From the NCBI GenBank assembly GCA_947645675.1, contig CANSDP010000001.1:1-64000 (forward strand): a stretch of DNA of 64,000 nucleotides, read 5' to 3'. Below the pieces are notes generated by a model. That model saw only the letters and a program-made list of their open reading frames with translations, was not told where the DNA came from and searched no databases. Positions 47,179 through 54,768 of the stretch are shown piece after piece. Every line of letters starts with the position of its first letter. Position 1 is the first letter of the stretch. The stretch comes from an uncultured Bacillota bacterium (GTDB lineage: Bacteria > Bacillota > Clostridia > Oscillospirales > Oscillospiraceae). The translations under genes were made by a program, and so were the position numbers.

Positions 47179-47571
47179 TCAGCCCTCCAGCTTCCTGGCC
47201 GTCTTGGACAGGAAGCGCTCGTCGGTGACAATGAACCGCTCATGGGTCCCCTGGCCGATGGGGCCCCTCTCGTCGAAGGCGGCCACGGTGAGCGACAGCC
47301 GCTTGCCGTCCACCGCTGCCACCTCGCTCTCCGCCCAGACCCTCATCCCCACGGGGGTGGCGCTGTCGTGGGAGACGTTCAGCCTGGTGCCCACGGTGCT
47401 TTGACCGGGCTCCAGATAGGGGGCGATGGACTTCCAGGCCGCCTCCTCCATCAGGGCGCACATAAAGGGGGTGCCGAACACCGGCAGCGCCCCGGAACAG
47501 GCCGCCTGGGCGGTGTTGCTGTCGCTGACCACCGTCTCGGCGCGGCCCTTCAAACCGACTGTAATAGACAT
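47179..47571 (-). CDS. FlK-like acyl-CoA thioesterase (hotdog fold)
   Basis: A 130-residue hotdog protein resembling fluoroacetyl-CoA thioesterase FlK: VFGTPFMCALMEEAAWKSIA holds the Thr and Glu of the triad, and NVSHDSATPVGMRVWAESEV holds the His. The rest is VDGKRLSLTVAAFDERGPIG and THERFIVTDERFLSK. It probably hydrolyses a small acyl-CoA in the cytosol; the natural substrate is unknown. GGACG/AGGAGG sequence precedes ATG 47571. Confidence 0.85.
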   Translation of the reverse strand: MSITVGLKGRAETVVSDSNTAQAACSGALPVFGTPFMCALMEEAAWKSIAPYLEPGQSTVGTRLNVSHDSATPVGMRVWAESEVAAVDGKRLSLTVAAFDERGPIGQGTHERFIVTDERFLSKTARKLEG

Positions 47572-47703
47572 GAAAACGTCCTCCTTTATCTTTGGTTGCC
47601 ATATTATAGCACAGGGAAAGGAAGAAAGCCAGCAGGGGCATTGCTTTTTTTGATATGCTGAATTCCCAGTTGAAAATGGTTTGACTATTTAGTAGAATAA
47701 AGG

Positions 47704-47769
47704 AACCTTCTGAATTTTCAGGTGTTTCCCCCGCCTCCGGCGGGGGAAACACGAATAAATCAGAGGTTC
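47704..47769. repeat. Intergenic inverted-repeat element
   Basis: The outer arms AACCTTCTGAATTT and AATAAATCAGAGGTT are imperfectly complementary and enclose a strong GTGTTTCCCCCGCC-TCC-GGCGGGGGAAACAC hairpin. A similar hairpin (GTTTCCACCCCC/GGGGGTGGAAAC) follows the 55-bp repeat at 4745-4770. There is no coding content. Confidence 0.6.
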
Positions 47770-47803
47770 TTGAAATCACCAGTTTGGAACAGGAGGGCAT
47801 ATC

Positions 47804-48625
47804 ATGGAAACGGGAACCTATCAGACAGCCTGCGGGGTGATTCACTACTGGGTCGGCAGGAAGCCAGATCATGCCAAAGCGTCGTTGATTTTTTTGCCGG
47901 GATTGACCGCTGATCACCGTCTATTTGAGAAACAAATTGAATTCTTTGAGAAGGAATACGATGTTTTCGTGTGGGATGCCCCAGGGCACGGAGCTTCCTG
48001 GCCCTTCGCGCTGACCTTTACGCTCATGGATAAAGCAAGATGGCTTGACGAGATCCTTACAAAGGAAAAGCTGACCGCTCCAATTGTGATCGGACAGTCA
48101 ATGGGGGGATATGTCGGGCAGGTCTATGCCCAGATGTATCCGGAAAAGCTGAGGGGATTTGTGTCCATTGATTCCGCGCCTCTGCAAAGAAAATATGTGA
48201 CCCGGGCTGAGCTGTGGCTGCTGAAAAGGATGGAGCCGGTATACCGGCACTATCCCTGGAAGGCGCTTTTATGGTCCGGGACAAACGGAGTGGCGGTGTC
48301 CCCCTACGGCAGGGGACTGATGCGGGCTATGATGATGGTCTATGATGGTGATCAGGAGAGATACGCCAGACTGTCCGGCCATGGCTTCCGTATGCTGGCC
48401 GGCGCCATGGAGGCAGACCTCCCCTACGAAATACCCTGTCCCGCGCTGCTGATCTGCGGAGAAAAGGACCGCGCGGGTTCGTGCGTCAGATATAACAGGG
48501 CATGGAATAAAAACACCGGGATCAGGCTGGAGTGGATCAAGGGAGCCGGACACAACTCAAACACGGACAGACCCGAGCTGGTTAACGCCTTGATTGAGGA
48601 GTTCGTGATAAGAAATATAATTTAA
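47804..48625 (+). CDS. Alpha/beta hydrolase
   Basis: A 273-residue protein with the alpha/beta-hydrolase plan: FLPGLTADHRLFEKQIEFFE (oxyanion region), VWDAPGHGASWPF, nucleophile elbow VIGQSMGGYVGQVYAQMYPE (Ser about 102), acid LLICGEKDRAGSCVRYN and His in KGAGHNSNTDRPELV. The substrate is unknown. Base composition is lower in GC than that of its neighbours, and an inverted-repeat element lies upstream, suggesting recent acquisition. ACAGGAGGGC precedes ATG 47804. Confidence 0.88.
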   Translation: METGTYQTACGVIHYWVGRKPDHAKASLIFLPGLTADHRLFEKQIEFFEKEYDVFVWDAPGHGASWPFALTFTLMDKARWLDEILTKEKLTAPIVIGQSMGGYVGQVYAQMYPEKLRGFVSIDSAPLQRKYVTRAELWLLKRMEPVYRHYPWKALLWSGTNGVAVSPYGRGLMRAMMMVYDGDQERYARLSGHGFRMLAGAMEADLPYEIPCPALLICGEKDRAGSCVRYNRAWNKNTGIRLEWIKGAGHNSNTDRPELVNALIEEFVIRNII

Positions 48626-48626
48626 A

Positions 48627-48664
48627 ACCAGCGGGCGTACATTGTGCGCCCGCTGGCAATTTTT
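48627..48664. terminator. Terminator between convergent genes
   Basis: ACCAGCGGGCG-TACATTG-TGCGCCCGCTGG followed by CAATTTTT, just after the hydrolase stop. Confidence 0.8.
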
Positions 48665-48665
48665 C

Positions 48666-49943
48666 CTACATCTCGCTCCTGATCTCCGCCATAGCGTTGA
48701 CCACTGTCCAGCCCTGGGGGAAGGGGCGGTCCAGGTTCCACACGCCAATGCCGTACAGGCCGTAGTCCAGGGCCAGCCGGACCTTGGCCTGGATGGACCG
48801 GGCGTCCTCGAACCAGACCTCATGCTCGCCGCCCTGGCCGTCCACATAGCGGAACCAGGGGGCCTGGGCCTGTTCGTCGTACCGGATGGCGGCGCGGCGG
48901 TCCCAGGCCAGCCGGACGGCCTCCACATTGTTCAGCGACCGGGTCCGGCCCCCCTGGCGGTAGGGCAGGGGCCAGTCATAGCCGTAGTTGGGGACGCCCA
49001 GGAAGAGCTGGCTGGGGGTAAACTCGGTGAGGGCGTATTCCACCACCCGGCGGACCTCTGGCAGGGGGGCCACCGCCATGGGCGGGCCGCTGAGGTTGCC
49101 CCAGTCATAGGTCATGAGAAGGGCGTGGTCCACCGACTGGGCGATCAGGTGGTAGTCGACGCCCTCATAGAGCCGTCCCGGCTGATCCGCCGAGGTCTTG
49201 GGGGCCAGAGCGGATATGAGAGGCCGCCCCCCGGGGGCCAGAGCCCGGCGCAGGCGGGCCAGGAACCGGGCGTAGGCCCGGGCGTCCTCCGCCCGGAGGT
49301 ATTCAAAGTCCACGTCCACCCACTGATAGCCCCGCCGCTCCGCCGTGCGGACGATCTCCTCGATCAGCTCCTTCTGGTCATCCTCGTCCTCCAGCAGCTC
49401 ATGAGCCAGCTCACCGGAGAAACGCTCGTTTTCGTCCAGGTTGGACAGGTGGAGGACAGGGGCCACCCGGCTCTGGAGGGCGGCGTTCACCAGGGCCTCG
49501 TCCCGGAGGGGTATGAGCTCCTCCTCGTCAAACCGGTAGGTGAAGGGGGTGAGGAGGGACAGATAGGGCAGGGTGGCCCGGAGCAGGCTCCGGTCAATGG
49601 TGGGGTAGGCGTAGGCGTTGACGGTGAGGGTCCCCTGGGGCCGGGAGGCATACTTGACCACGATGACCTGTCCAGGATAGAGCAGGTCCCGGCCCTGGAG
49701 GGAAGGGTTGTTGCGCAGCAGCTGGACGGCGGTAGTGCTGTGCATCTGGGCGATGGAGTACAGGGAGTCCCCCGCCTTGACGGTGTGGGTCAGCTCGGGG
49801 TACTGGACCACGATGGTCTGGCCCACCACCAGCTGGGAGGGGTTGGGGAGCTGATTGTCCTGGAGCAGCCGCTCCATGGGAACGCCGTACTGCTGGGCCA
49901 GCTGATACATACTGTCCCCCGGCTGAACGACATGGATGTCCAT
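48666..49943 (-). CDS. LysM-GH18 spore cortex/cell-wall hydrolase (SleL/YaaH-like)
   Basis: A 425-residue protein. Two LysM repeats lie at 1-47 (VVQPGDSMYQLAQQYGVPME) and 51-97 (HTVKAGDSLYSIAQMHSTTA). They are followed by a GH18 domain (NAYAYPTIDRSLLRATLPYL, catalytic DxDxE in RRGYQWVDVDFEYLRAEDAR, LMTYDWGNLSGPPMAVAPLP, LFLGVPNYGYDWPLPYRQGG). The order matches YaaH/SleL N-acetylglucosaminidases that act on spore cortex peptidoglycan. There is no signal peptide, as in spore-coat members. ATG 49943 follows AAAGGAGGGC. The amidase gene lies 14 bases upstream in the same direction. Confidence 0.92.
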   Translation of the reverse strand: MDIHVVQPGDSMYQLAQQYGVPMERLLQDNQLPNPSQLVVGQTIVVQYPELTHTVKAGDSLYSIAQMHSTTAVQLLRNNPSLQGRDLLYPGQVIVVKYASRPQGTLTVNAYAYPTIDRSLLRATLPYLSLLTPFTYRFDEEELIPLRDEALVNAALQSRVAPVLHLSNLDENERFSGELAHELLEDEDDQKELIEEIVRTAERRGYQWVDVDFEYLRAEDARAYARFLARLRRALAPGGRPLISALAPKTSADQPGRLYEGVDYHLIAQSVDHALLMTYDWGNLSGPPMAVAPLPEVRRVVEYALTEFTPSQLFLGVPNYGYDWPLPYRQGGRTRSLNNVEAVRLAWDRRAAIRYDEQAQAPWFRYVDGQGGEHEVWFEDARSIQAKVRLALDYGLYGIGVWNLDRPFPQGWTVVNAMAEIRSEM

Positions 49944-49957
49944 AAAATGCCCTCCTT

Positions 49958-50698
49958 TCAAACCACCGTCACAAACTGGCCGCTGGCGTATCCGATGACG
50001 CCGTTGTAGTTGACCAGGTGCCAGCCGTTGTCGGTGTTGATGATGGTGAGGGGAGCGCCGTCGGGGGCCTGGGCGACAATGGGGGCGGAGGTATTGGGCC
50101 GGGAACGGATGTTCAGATTGCCCCACTCCACGTCCACCACCCCCTGGCGGCGGTGCTCCGACTCAAAAAAGGGGATGTTGAAGTACTCCGTCAGGGCCAG
50201 GACGATCACCCGGGCGGCGCTGTCCAGGTTGTTCTTGATCCAGGCGGCGTCCTCCGGGTTGTCGTGGAAGGCCAGCTCAATGAGGACGGAGGGGGCCCGG
50301 ACCCGGGCCACCTCCCCCAGGGTGGTGGTGGCCTCGGTGCGCACCTTGTTGGGGTCGGGGTAGATGGTTTTCAGCCCGTCGGCGATGAGCTCCGCCGCAC
50401 GCTTGCCGTCGGCGCTGCCGGGGTAGTAGAAGACGATGGACCCCCGGGCCTTGCCCGCCTGGGCCCCGGCGGCGGCGTTGGAGTGGAGGGCCAGGTGGAA
50501 ATCGTAGTTCCCCGCGTTGGAGGCGGCGATAGAGGAGGCGGCCGTCATGTCCGGGGTGTTCCGGGTGTACCGAATGCCGGAGGCGTCCAGATAGGGGATC
50601 ATCTTGTCGGCCAGGAGATTCATCCATTCCTCCTCTGTGCCGCCGTTGACATAATAATTCCATTCTTGTGTGCTGGGGGATAAGTATATAATGGGCAT
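49958..50698 (-). CDS. N-acetylmuramoyl-L-alanine amidase with C-terminal SH3 domain
   Basis: A 246-residue protein. Amidase_3 domain at 1-170: IYLSPSTQEWNYYVNGGTEE, FHLALHSNAAAGAQAGKARG (zinc His), VLIELAFHDNPEDAAWIKNN (catalytic Glu). A bacterial SH3 domain at about 180-245 (WGNLNIRSRPNTSAPIVAQA, NTDNGWHLVNYNGVIGYASG) follows. The first zinc His of classical amidases is not at the usual place; this LSPSTQE variant is common in clostridial spore-type amidases. ATG 50698 has GGGAGGTGC upstream. Together with the LysM-GH18 gene it forms a two-gene lytic operon. Confidence 0.9.
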   Translation of the reverse strand: MPIIYLSPSTQEWNYYVNGGTEEEWMNLLADKMIPYLDASGIRYTRNTPDMTAASSIAASNAGNYDFHLALHSNAAAGAQAGKARGSIVFYYPGSADGKRAAELIADGLKTIYPDPNKVRTEATTTLGEVARVRAPSVLIELAFHDNPEDAAWIKNNLDSAARVIVLALTEYFNIPFFESEHRRQGVVDVEWGNLNIRSRPNTSAPIVAQAPDGAPLTIINTDNGWHLVNYNGVIGYASGQFVTVV

Positions 50699-50810
50699 AG
50701 CAATGCACCTCCCGAATTTTACCCATCCTATGAGCGGGCAGAGACGGAGGTGCCTGAATTTGCGGAATAATTGGGACAAAACGCCCCCGCATTTTGTCGA
50801 AAATATCTAA

Positions 50811-50839
50811 TTGCAATTCGACGGAAGTCGTGCTATAGT
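50811..50839 (+). promoter_or_regulatory. Promoter of the riboswitch transcript
   Basis: TTGCAA (50811-50816), 17 bases, TATAGT (50834-50839). Confidence 0.65.
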
Positions 50840-50892
50840 CAAAATAAGTCCAGTAGCGGAACGGGCCGCGGGGCGGGATAATTGAATACCGG

Positions 50893-51075
50893 CAAGTGAA
50901 GTTCCTGGAAAAATGACGAAAGTCTGCCGAAGGAGTAAAACTCTCAGGCGCTTGTCAGCAAGCGAGGACCGGGAATGGATGTGGCTCTGGAGAAGCCCGG
51001 AAACGGGTACCGAAGGTGCAAGGCGGCGCGGAGACGCGCGGCTGAATCTCTCAGGTAAAAGGACGGAGTGGAACG
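50893..51075 (+). promoter_or_regulatory. Tandem glycine riboswitch
   Basis: Two aptamers are visible: the first with GCCGAAGGAGTAAAACTCTC then AGGCGC and GAGGACCGGGAA, the second with GGAGAAGCCC, ACCGAAGGTGCAAGG, TGAATCTCTCAGGTAAAAGG and ACGGAGTGG. These are the conserved cores of the glycine riboswitch. It precedes an AGCS symporter gene by about 90 bases, with a GC hairpin region between that may act as expression platform. Limits are approximate. Confidence 0.9.
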
Positions 51076-51163
51076 TGCGGACTGTGTGTCCGCCATTTTC
51101 GCGTTCTCTTTTTCGGAGCGGCCGGTGGGCCGTTCCTTTTATTTTTTCTGAGGAGGAATTATC

Positions 51164-52564
51164 ATGCAGCAAGTACAGGAAACCCTTCTGACCATGGTGC
51201 AGACCGTCAACGCCTATCTCTCGGACTACATCCTGGTGGGCCTGCTCATCGCGGTAGGCCTCTGGTTCTCCATCAAGACCCGCTTTGTCCAAATTCGCTG
51301 CTTTGGCGAGGGTATGCGCCGGGTCTTTGGCAGCATCTCCTTGTTCGGCGGAAAGCAGCAGAGCGGAATGAGCTCCTTCCAGGCCCTGGCTACCGCCATT
51401 GCCGCTCAGGTGGGCACCGGCAATATCGTGGGGGCCTCGGGAGCCATCCTGACCGGCGGTCCGGGAGCCATTTTCTGGATGTGGATCATCGCCTTTTTCG
51501 GCATGGCTACCATCTACGCCGAGGCCGTGCTGGCCCAGGAAACCCGGGTGAAGGACAAGGACGGCAATATCCAGGGCGGTCCCGTCTACTACATCACCAC
51601 CGCGTTCCAGGGCCCCTTCGGCAAATTCCTGGCAGGATTTTTCTCCGTGGCCATTATCCTGGCTCTGGGCTTCTTCGGCTGTATGGTGCAGTCCAATTCC
51701 ATCAGCTCCACCTTTGAGACCGCCTTCCACGTCCCCGGCTGGGTGGTCGGCGCGGCGCTGGTCCTCATCTGCGGCGCGATCTTCCTGGGGGGCGTCCAGC
51801 GTCTGGCCGCTGTCACCGAGAAGGTGGTCCCCGTGATGGCAGTGCTCTTCGTGCTGGGGGGCTGTGTGGTGCTGGTGATGCGCGCCCAGTATATCCCCGC
51901 CACCTTCGGCATGATTTTCCAATACGCCTTCCAGCCCCAGGCCATTCTGGGCGGCGGCTTCGGCGCGGCGCTGAAAATCGCCCTGAGCCAGGGGGCAAAG
52001 CGGGGGCTGTTTTCCAATGAGGCGGGCATGGGCTCCACCCCCCACGCCCACGCCCTGGCCAATGTGGCCCAGCCCCACGATCAGGGCGTGGTGGCCATGG
52101 TGGGCGTGTTCATCGACACCTTTGTCGTCCTGACCCTCAACGCCCTGGTGATCATCTCCACCCTCTACGCCGGCGGCGGCCCTCTGGCCGGGGGCTACAC
52201 GGGCCCGGTCACCGAGACCATCGGCAAGGCCAACCTGGCCCAGACCGCCTTCGGCTCCGTCTGGGGGGAGGAGCTGGGGGCCATGTTTGTGGCCGTCTGC
52301 CTGTTCTTCTTCGCCTTCTCCACCATCCTGGGGTGGAACCTCTTCGGGAAGATCAACGTGGCGTATCTCTTCGGGAAGAGGGCCACTGTGGTGTACACGG
52401 TGATCGCTCTGGCCTTCATCTTCCTGGGCACCCTGGCCTCCAACGACCTGGTCTGGGAGCTGTCCGATATGTTCAACAACCTGATGGTCATTCCCAACGC
52501 CATCGGCCTCTTCGCCCTGACGGGCCTTGTGGTAAAGGTGATGAAGCGGGCGAAGCGGAGCTGA
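51164..52564 (+). CDS. Sodium:glycine/alanine symporter (AGCS), riboswitch-controlled
   Basis: A 466-residue transporter with AGCS motifs: YILVGLLIAVGLWFSIKTRF, QALATAIAAQVGTGNIVGAS, GAIFWMWIIAFFGMATIYAE, KRGLFSNEAGMGSTPHAHAL, QGVVAMVGVFIDTFVVLTLN. The glycine riboswitch upstream points to glycine as the substrate. Na+ drives import across the inner membrane. GAGGAGGAATT precedes ATG 51164. Confidence 0.95.
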   Translation: MQQVQETLLTMVQTVNAYLSDYILVGLLIAVGLWFSIKTRFVQIRCFGEGMRRVFGSISLFGGKQQSGMSSFQALATAIAAQVGTGNIVGASGAILTGGPGAIFWMWIIAFFGMATIYAEAVLAQETRVKDKDGNIQGGPVYYITTAFQGPFGKFLAGFFSVAIILALGFFGCMVQSNSISSTFETAFHVPGWVVGAALVLICGAIFLGGVQRLAAVTEKVVPVMAVLFVLGGCVVLVMRAQYIPATFGMIFQYAFQPQAILGGGFGAALKIALSQGAKRGLFSNEAGMGSTPHAHALANVAQPHDQGVVAMVGVFIDTFVVLTLNALVIISTLYAGGGPLAGGYTGPVTETIGKANLAQTAFGSVWGEELGAMFVAVCLFFFAFSTILGWNLFGKINVAYLFGKRATVVYTVIALAFIFLGTLASNDLVWELSDMFNNLMVIPNAIGLFALTGLVVKVMKRAKRS

Positions 52565-52667
52565 CGGGTAAAATTGACCGGCCCCCCACAAGGACTTGGC
52601 GCTATTTCATTCATAAGAGAAAATAATGCGCAGACCCTATGCAGCCAGCATCTTGAAAAGCAGTTGG

Positions 52668-52703
52668 AACCCTGTTACAATGGACCGTAACAGGGTTCTT
52701 TTT
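52668..52703 (+). terminator. Terminator between symporter and stalk gene
   Basis: GAACCCTGTTAC-AATGGACC-GTAACAGGGTTC followed by TTTTTATA. Confidence 0.9.
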
Positions 52704-52736
52704 ATAGTTCCCATAATAGAACGGAGGAATGATAGC

Positions 52737-53660
52737 ATGAAGAAAAAACTCTTGTCGGCGGCGCTGGCTGTGGCTATGGCGCTGTCCGTGGTCCCCGGAG
52801 CCTTCGCGGCGGAAGCGGTGACGGCCAGCCCCACCAACGACAAGCTGACGGTGGACGGTGTGGAGCGGAACCCCACGGTCTACAAGATCGGGGACAGCAA
52901 CTATTTCAAAATCCGCGACCTTGCCGCCGTGCTCAACGGCACCAGCAAGCAGTTCAGCGTGGGCTATGACGGCGAGAAGCAGTCGGTCACCGCCACCCCC
53001 GGCCAGCCCTATGAGCTGACAGGCACCGAGCTGACCGGCGCGGCCTCCTCCAGCCAGCCGGCGCAGGCCAGCGGAGACGCCGTCTATGTCAACGGCCAGC
53101 GGGTGGAGGCCGAGGTCTATAAGATCGACGGCAGCAACTACTTCAAGCTCCGGGACCTGGGAGCGGCCCTGGGCTTTGAGGTGAACTGGACCGCCGAGCG
53201 GGGCGTCATCGTGGAAACCGGCGGGGCCGCTCAGACCACTGATCCCACGCAGCCTGGTACCAGCTATACATACGATGAGTTAGCTAATTGCTATATTGAT
53301 GCGCTGCTTTGCTGGAATAACGGCGGCCAGTGTATGAAGATGATTCTGACCGAGGCTATGAATGCGGAGGAAGCCAGAGCGGAGAATAGACAGGGAGAAG
53401 CTGTACAGAAAATGCGCAGCCATGTCAATGAAATGTTGTCTTATGCTGAGGAGCTTTTGGCGATTGTAAATCAGTATCCGGATATCTTTGCTGAGACGAT
53501 TTCCGATGAGGAGTCTGTGATTGCGGGGCTTAAAACTTTGCAGAGCATGGACTTTACCTCAAGAGACGACATTTATTTTGTTTTGGCACTCAGTGATCAA
53601 TGGATAAAGGTTTCGAAGGACTTGAATGCCTTAGAAGATCTCATTTTGTCGTATAAATAA
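52737..53660 (+). CDS. Secreted stalk-domain protein with AT-richer C-terminal half
   Basis: A 307-residue protein. A signal peptide (MKKKLLSAALAVAMALSVVP...FA) is followed by two copper-amine-oxidase-N-like stalk repeats: LTVDGVERNPTVYKIGDSNY, FKIRDLAAVLNGTSKQFSVG and VYVNGQRVEAEVYKIDGSNY, FKLRDLGAALGFEVNWTAER. After GGAAQTTDPTQPG the style changes: an all-helical region (YDELANCYIDALLCWNNGGQ, VQKMRSHVNEMLSYAEELLA, LALSDQWIKVSKDLNALEDL) with clearly lower GC. This suggests domain fusion. ATG 52737 follows CGGAGGAATGATAGC. Confidence 0.85.
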   Translation: MKKKLLSAALAVAMALSVVPGAFAAEAVTASPTNDKLTVDGVERNPTVYKIGDSNYFKIRDLAAVLNGTSKQFSVGYDGEKQSVTATPGQPYELTGTELTGAASSSQPAQASGDAVYVNGQRVEAEVYKIDGSNYFKLRDLGAALGFEVNWTAERGVIVETGGAAQTTDPTQPGTSYTYDELANCYIDALLCWNNGGQCMKMILTEAMNAEEARAENRQGEAVQKMRSHVNEMLSYAEELLAIVNQYPDIFAETISDEESVIAGLKTLQSMDFTSRDDIYFVLALSDQWIKVSKDLNALEDLILSYK

Positions 53661-53678
53661 TCTTAAAAGAAATAAACA

Positions 53679-53713
53679 GCCCCCGTCCGCTGGACGGGGG
53701 CTTTGCTGTCTTG
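53679..53713 (+). repeat. 35-bp direct repeat flanking toxin-antitoxin locus 2, left copy (also terminator)
   Basis: GCCCCCGTCCGCTGGACGGGGGCTTTG... matches 54061-54095 at 32 of 35 bases. The GCCCCCGTCC/GGACGGGGGC hairpin with TTTG also ends the stalk gene transcript. Confidence 0.75.
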
Positions 53714-53738
53714 ACAAGACGGCAGTATGTGGTATAAT
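53711..53738 (+). promoter_or_regulatory. Promoter of the antisense RNA of locus 2
   Basis: TTGACA (53711-53716), 16 bases, TATAAT (53733-53738): near-consensus sigma-A promoter. Confidence 0.75.
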
Positions 53739-53744
53739 AATAAC

Positions 53745-53835
53745 AGAAGGGATACCGTGACAAGCGGTTAGTCCCGAATGATTTAGCTAAGGAATAGCCG
53801 CTTCATTTGGACGTGAGGGCGGCTATTTCCTTTTG
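53745..53835 (+). ncRNA. Candidate antisense antitoxin RNA of par-like locus 2
   Basis: It starts after the TATAAT at 53733 and ends at the hairpin AAGGAATAGCCGC...GCGGCTATTTCCTT (53789-53834). It contains GAAGGGATACCGTGACAAGC and GGTTAGTCCC, and near-copies of both occur in the 5' part of the convergent toxin mRNA (53941-53995, minus strand). Its 3' end overlaps the last codons of the toxin gene. Confidence 0.6.
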
Positions 53836-53909
53836 AAGATCTGATAGCACAGACCTACAACGCCAAGAATCACAAGAGAGTAAGCGAAAAGCTCCTCATA
53901 TGTAACCAT
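53823..53909 (-). CDS. Holin-like type I toxin peptide (28 aa)
   Basis: ATG 53909, peptide MVTYEELFAYSLVILGVVGL followed by CYQIFKRK. This is the Hol_Tox-like pattern (MVTYExLFxFxLxIIxxIxLxxxIFxxKK) of Firmicute putative holin-like toxins: a single membrane helix with a basic tail. The GGGGGG ribosome site sits in a GTCCCCC-GGAAA-GGGGGGAC hairpin (53913-53932), so translation is probably blocked until the mRNA is processed. The sense promoter is at 54019-54048. Confidence 0.75.
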   Translation of the reverse strand: MVTYEELFAYSLVILGVVGLCYQIFKRK

Positions 53910-54018
53910 AGCGGTCCCCCCTTTCCGGGGGACAAGGCCCCCAAGGATGGGGGACTAACCACCTGCCGTTTGTAACGATATACCCTTCCGGCTTTACCCA
54001 TAAGGGCTCAGCACATCC

Positions 54019-54048
54019 ATTATACCGCGAGACAGGACATTTTGTCAA
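54019..54048 (-). promoter_or_regulatory. Promoter of the holin-like toxin mRNA
   Basis: On the minus strand TTGACA (54048-54043), 18 bases, TATAAT (54024-54019). The leader before the toxin ATG is about 100 nt. Confidence 0.7.
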
Positions 54049-54060
54049 ATTATGCCGTTT

Positions 54061-54095
54061 GCCCCCGTCCGATGGACGGGGGCTTTGCCATCTTG
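54061..54095 (+). repeat. 35-bp direct repeat flanking toxin-antitoxin locus 2, right copy
   Basis: It matches 53679-53713 with three mismatches and again forms a GCCCCCGTCC/GGACGGGGGC hairpin followed by CTTTG. Confidence 0.75.
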
Positions 54096-54156
54096 TTTTT
54101 TCCAGAAAATTGAGCTATAATATACCCATGAGAAAACGCCAAAGGAGCGACCCAAT

Positions 54157-54768
54157 ATGGTACAGGAAACAAAGCGCTTTTTGTCCTACATCTGCCCCCG
54201 GTGTATGCAGTCGGTGATTGTGGAGCGGGATCTGTTCTCCCTGGCGGCGGCCCCGGCCCATATCAAGTGCCCATGCGGCAAGTCGGAGCTGGGGGTGGAG
54301 TTTATGCCCGACCGGGTGAAGCTGACGGTGCCCTGCCTGTTCTGCGGCCGGGAGCACTCCGTATCCTGCTCCTCCCGGGCGTTTATCCGAGAAAAGGCCC
54401 TGGCTTTCTCCTGCGCCGCTTCCAGGCTGGACTGCTGCTATGTGGGGGAGGAGGGCCCGGTTTACGCCGCCACCGCCCGGCTGGAGCAGGCGGTGGATAA
54501 GCTGGGGGAGGACGCGGCCTCCAACGGGGCCTTTCTGGATGAGACCGTCATGGAGGAAATCCTCTCAGAGCTGAAGGACATCGCCGCCCGGGGAGGCGTC
54601 TCCTGTGCCTGCGGCAGTAAAAGCTGGGGGTTTGACGTAAATTTCAGCTCGGTGGACCTGATCTGCCAGGAGTGCGGCGGCAAGTACCGCATTCCCGCCG
54701 CCACCGCCGACGACATCGACGATCTGTGCTGTAAAACTTCAATTTTGATTCGAGGCAAGAAAAAATGA
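54157..54768 (+). CDS. CpXC-type zinc-binding protein
   Basis: A 203-residue protein with several Cys pairs: YICPRCMQSVIVERDLFSLA, HIKCPCGKSELGVEFMPDRV, VPCLFCGREHSVSCSS, then a helical part (ARLEQAVDKLGEDAASNGAF) and a C-terminal ribbon (SCACGSKSWGFDVNFSSVDL, ICQECGGKYRIPAATA). It is likely a soluble multi-zinc-ribbon protein of the CpXC type; its function is unknown. It overlaps the thioesterase gene by four bases (ATGA), so the two are translated together. Confidence 0.75.
   Translation: MVQETKRFLSYICPRCMQSVIVERDLFSLAAAPAHIKCPCGKSELGVEFMPDRVKLTVPCLFCGREHSVSCSSRAFIREKALAFSCAASRLDCCYVGEEGPVYAATARLEQAVDKLGEDAASNGAFLDETVMEEILSELKDIAARGGVSCACGSKSWGFDVNFSSVDLICQECGGKYRIPAATADDIDDLCCKTSILIRGKKK

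Noticed and set aside
50700-51160. tRNA-like or rRNA fragment in the long leader before the symporter
   Set aside because: The conserved blocks are those of the tandem glycine riboswitch; no anticodon arm or CCA end is present.
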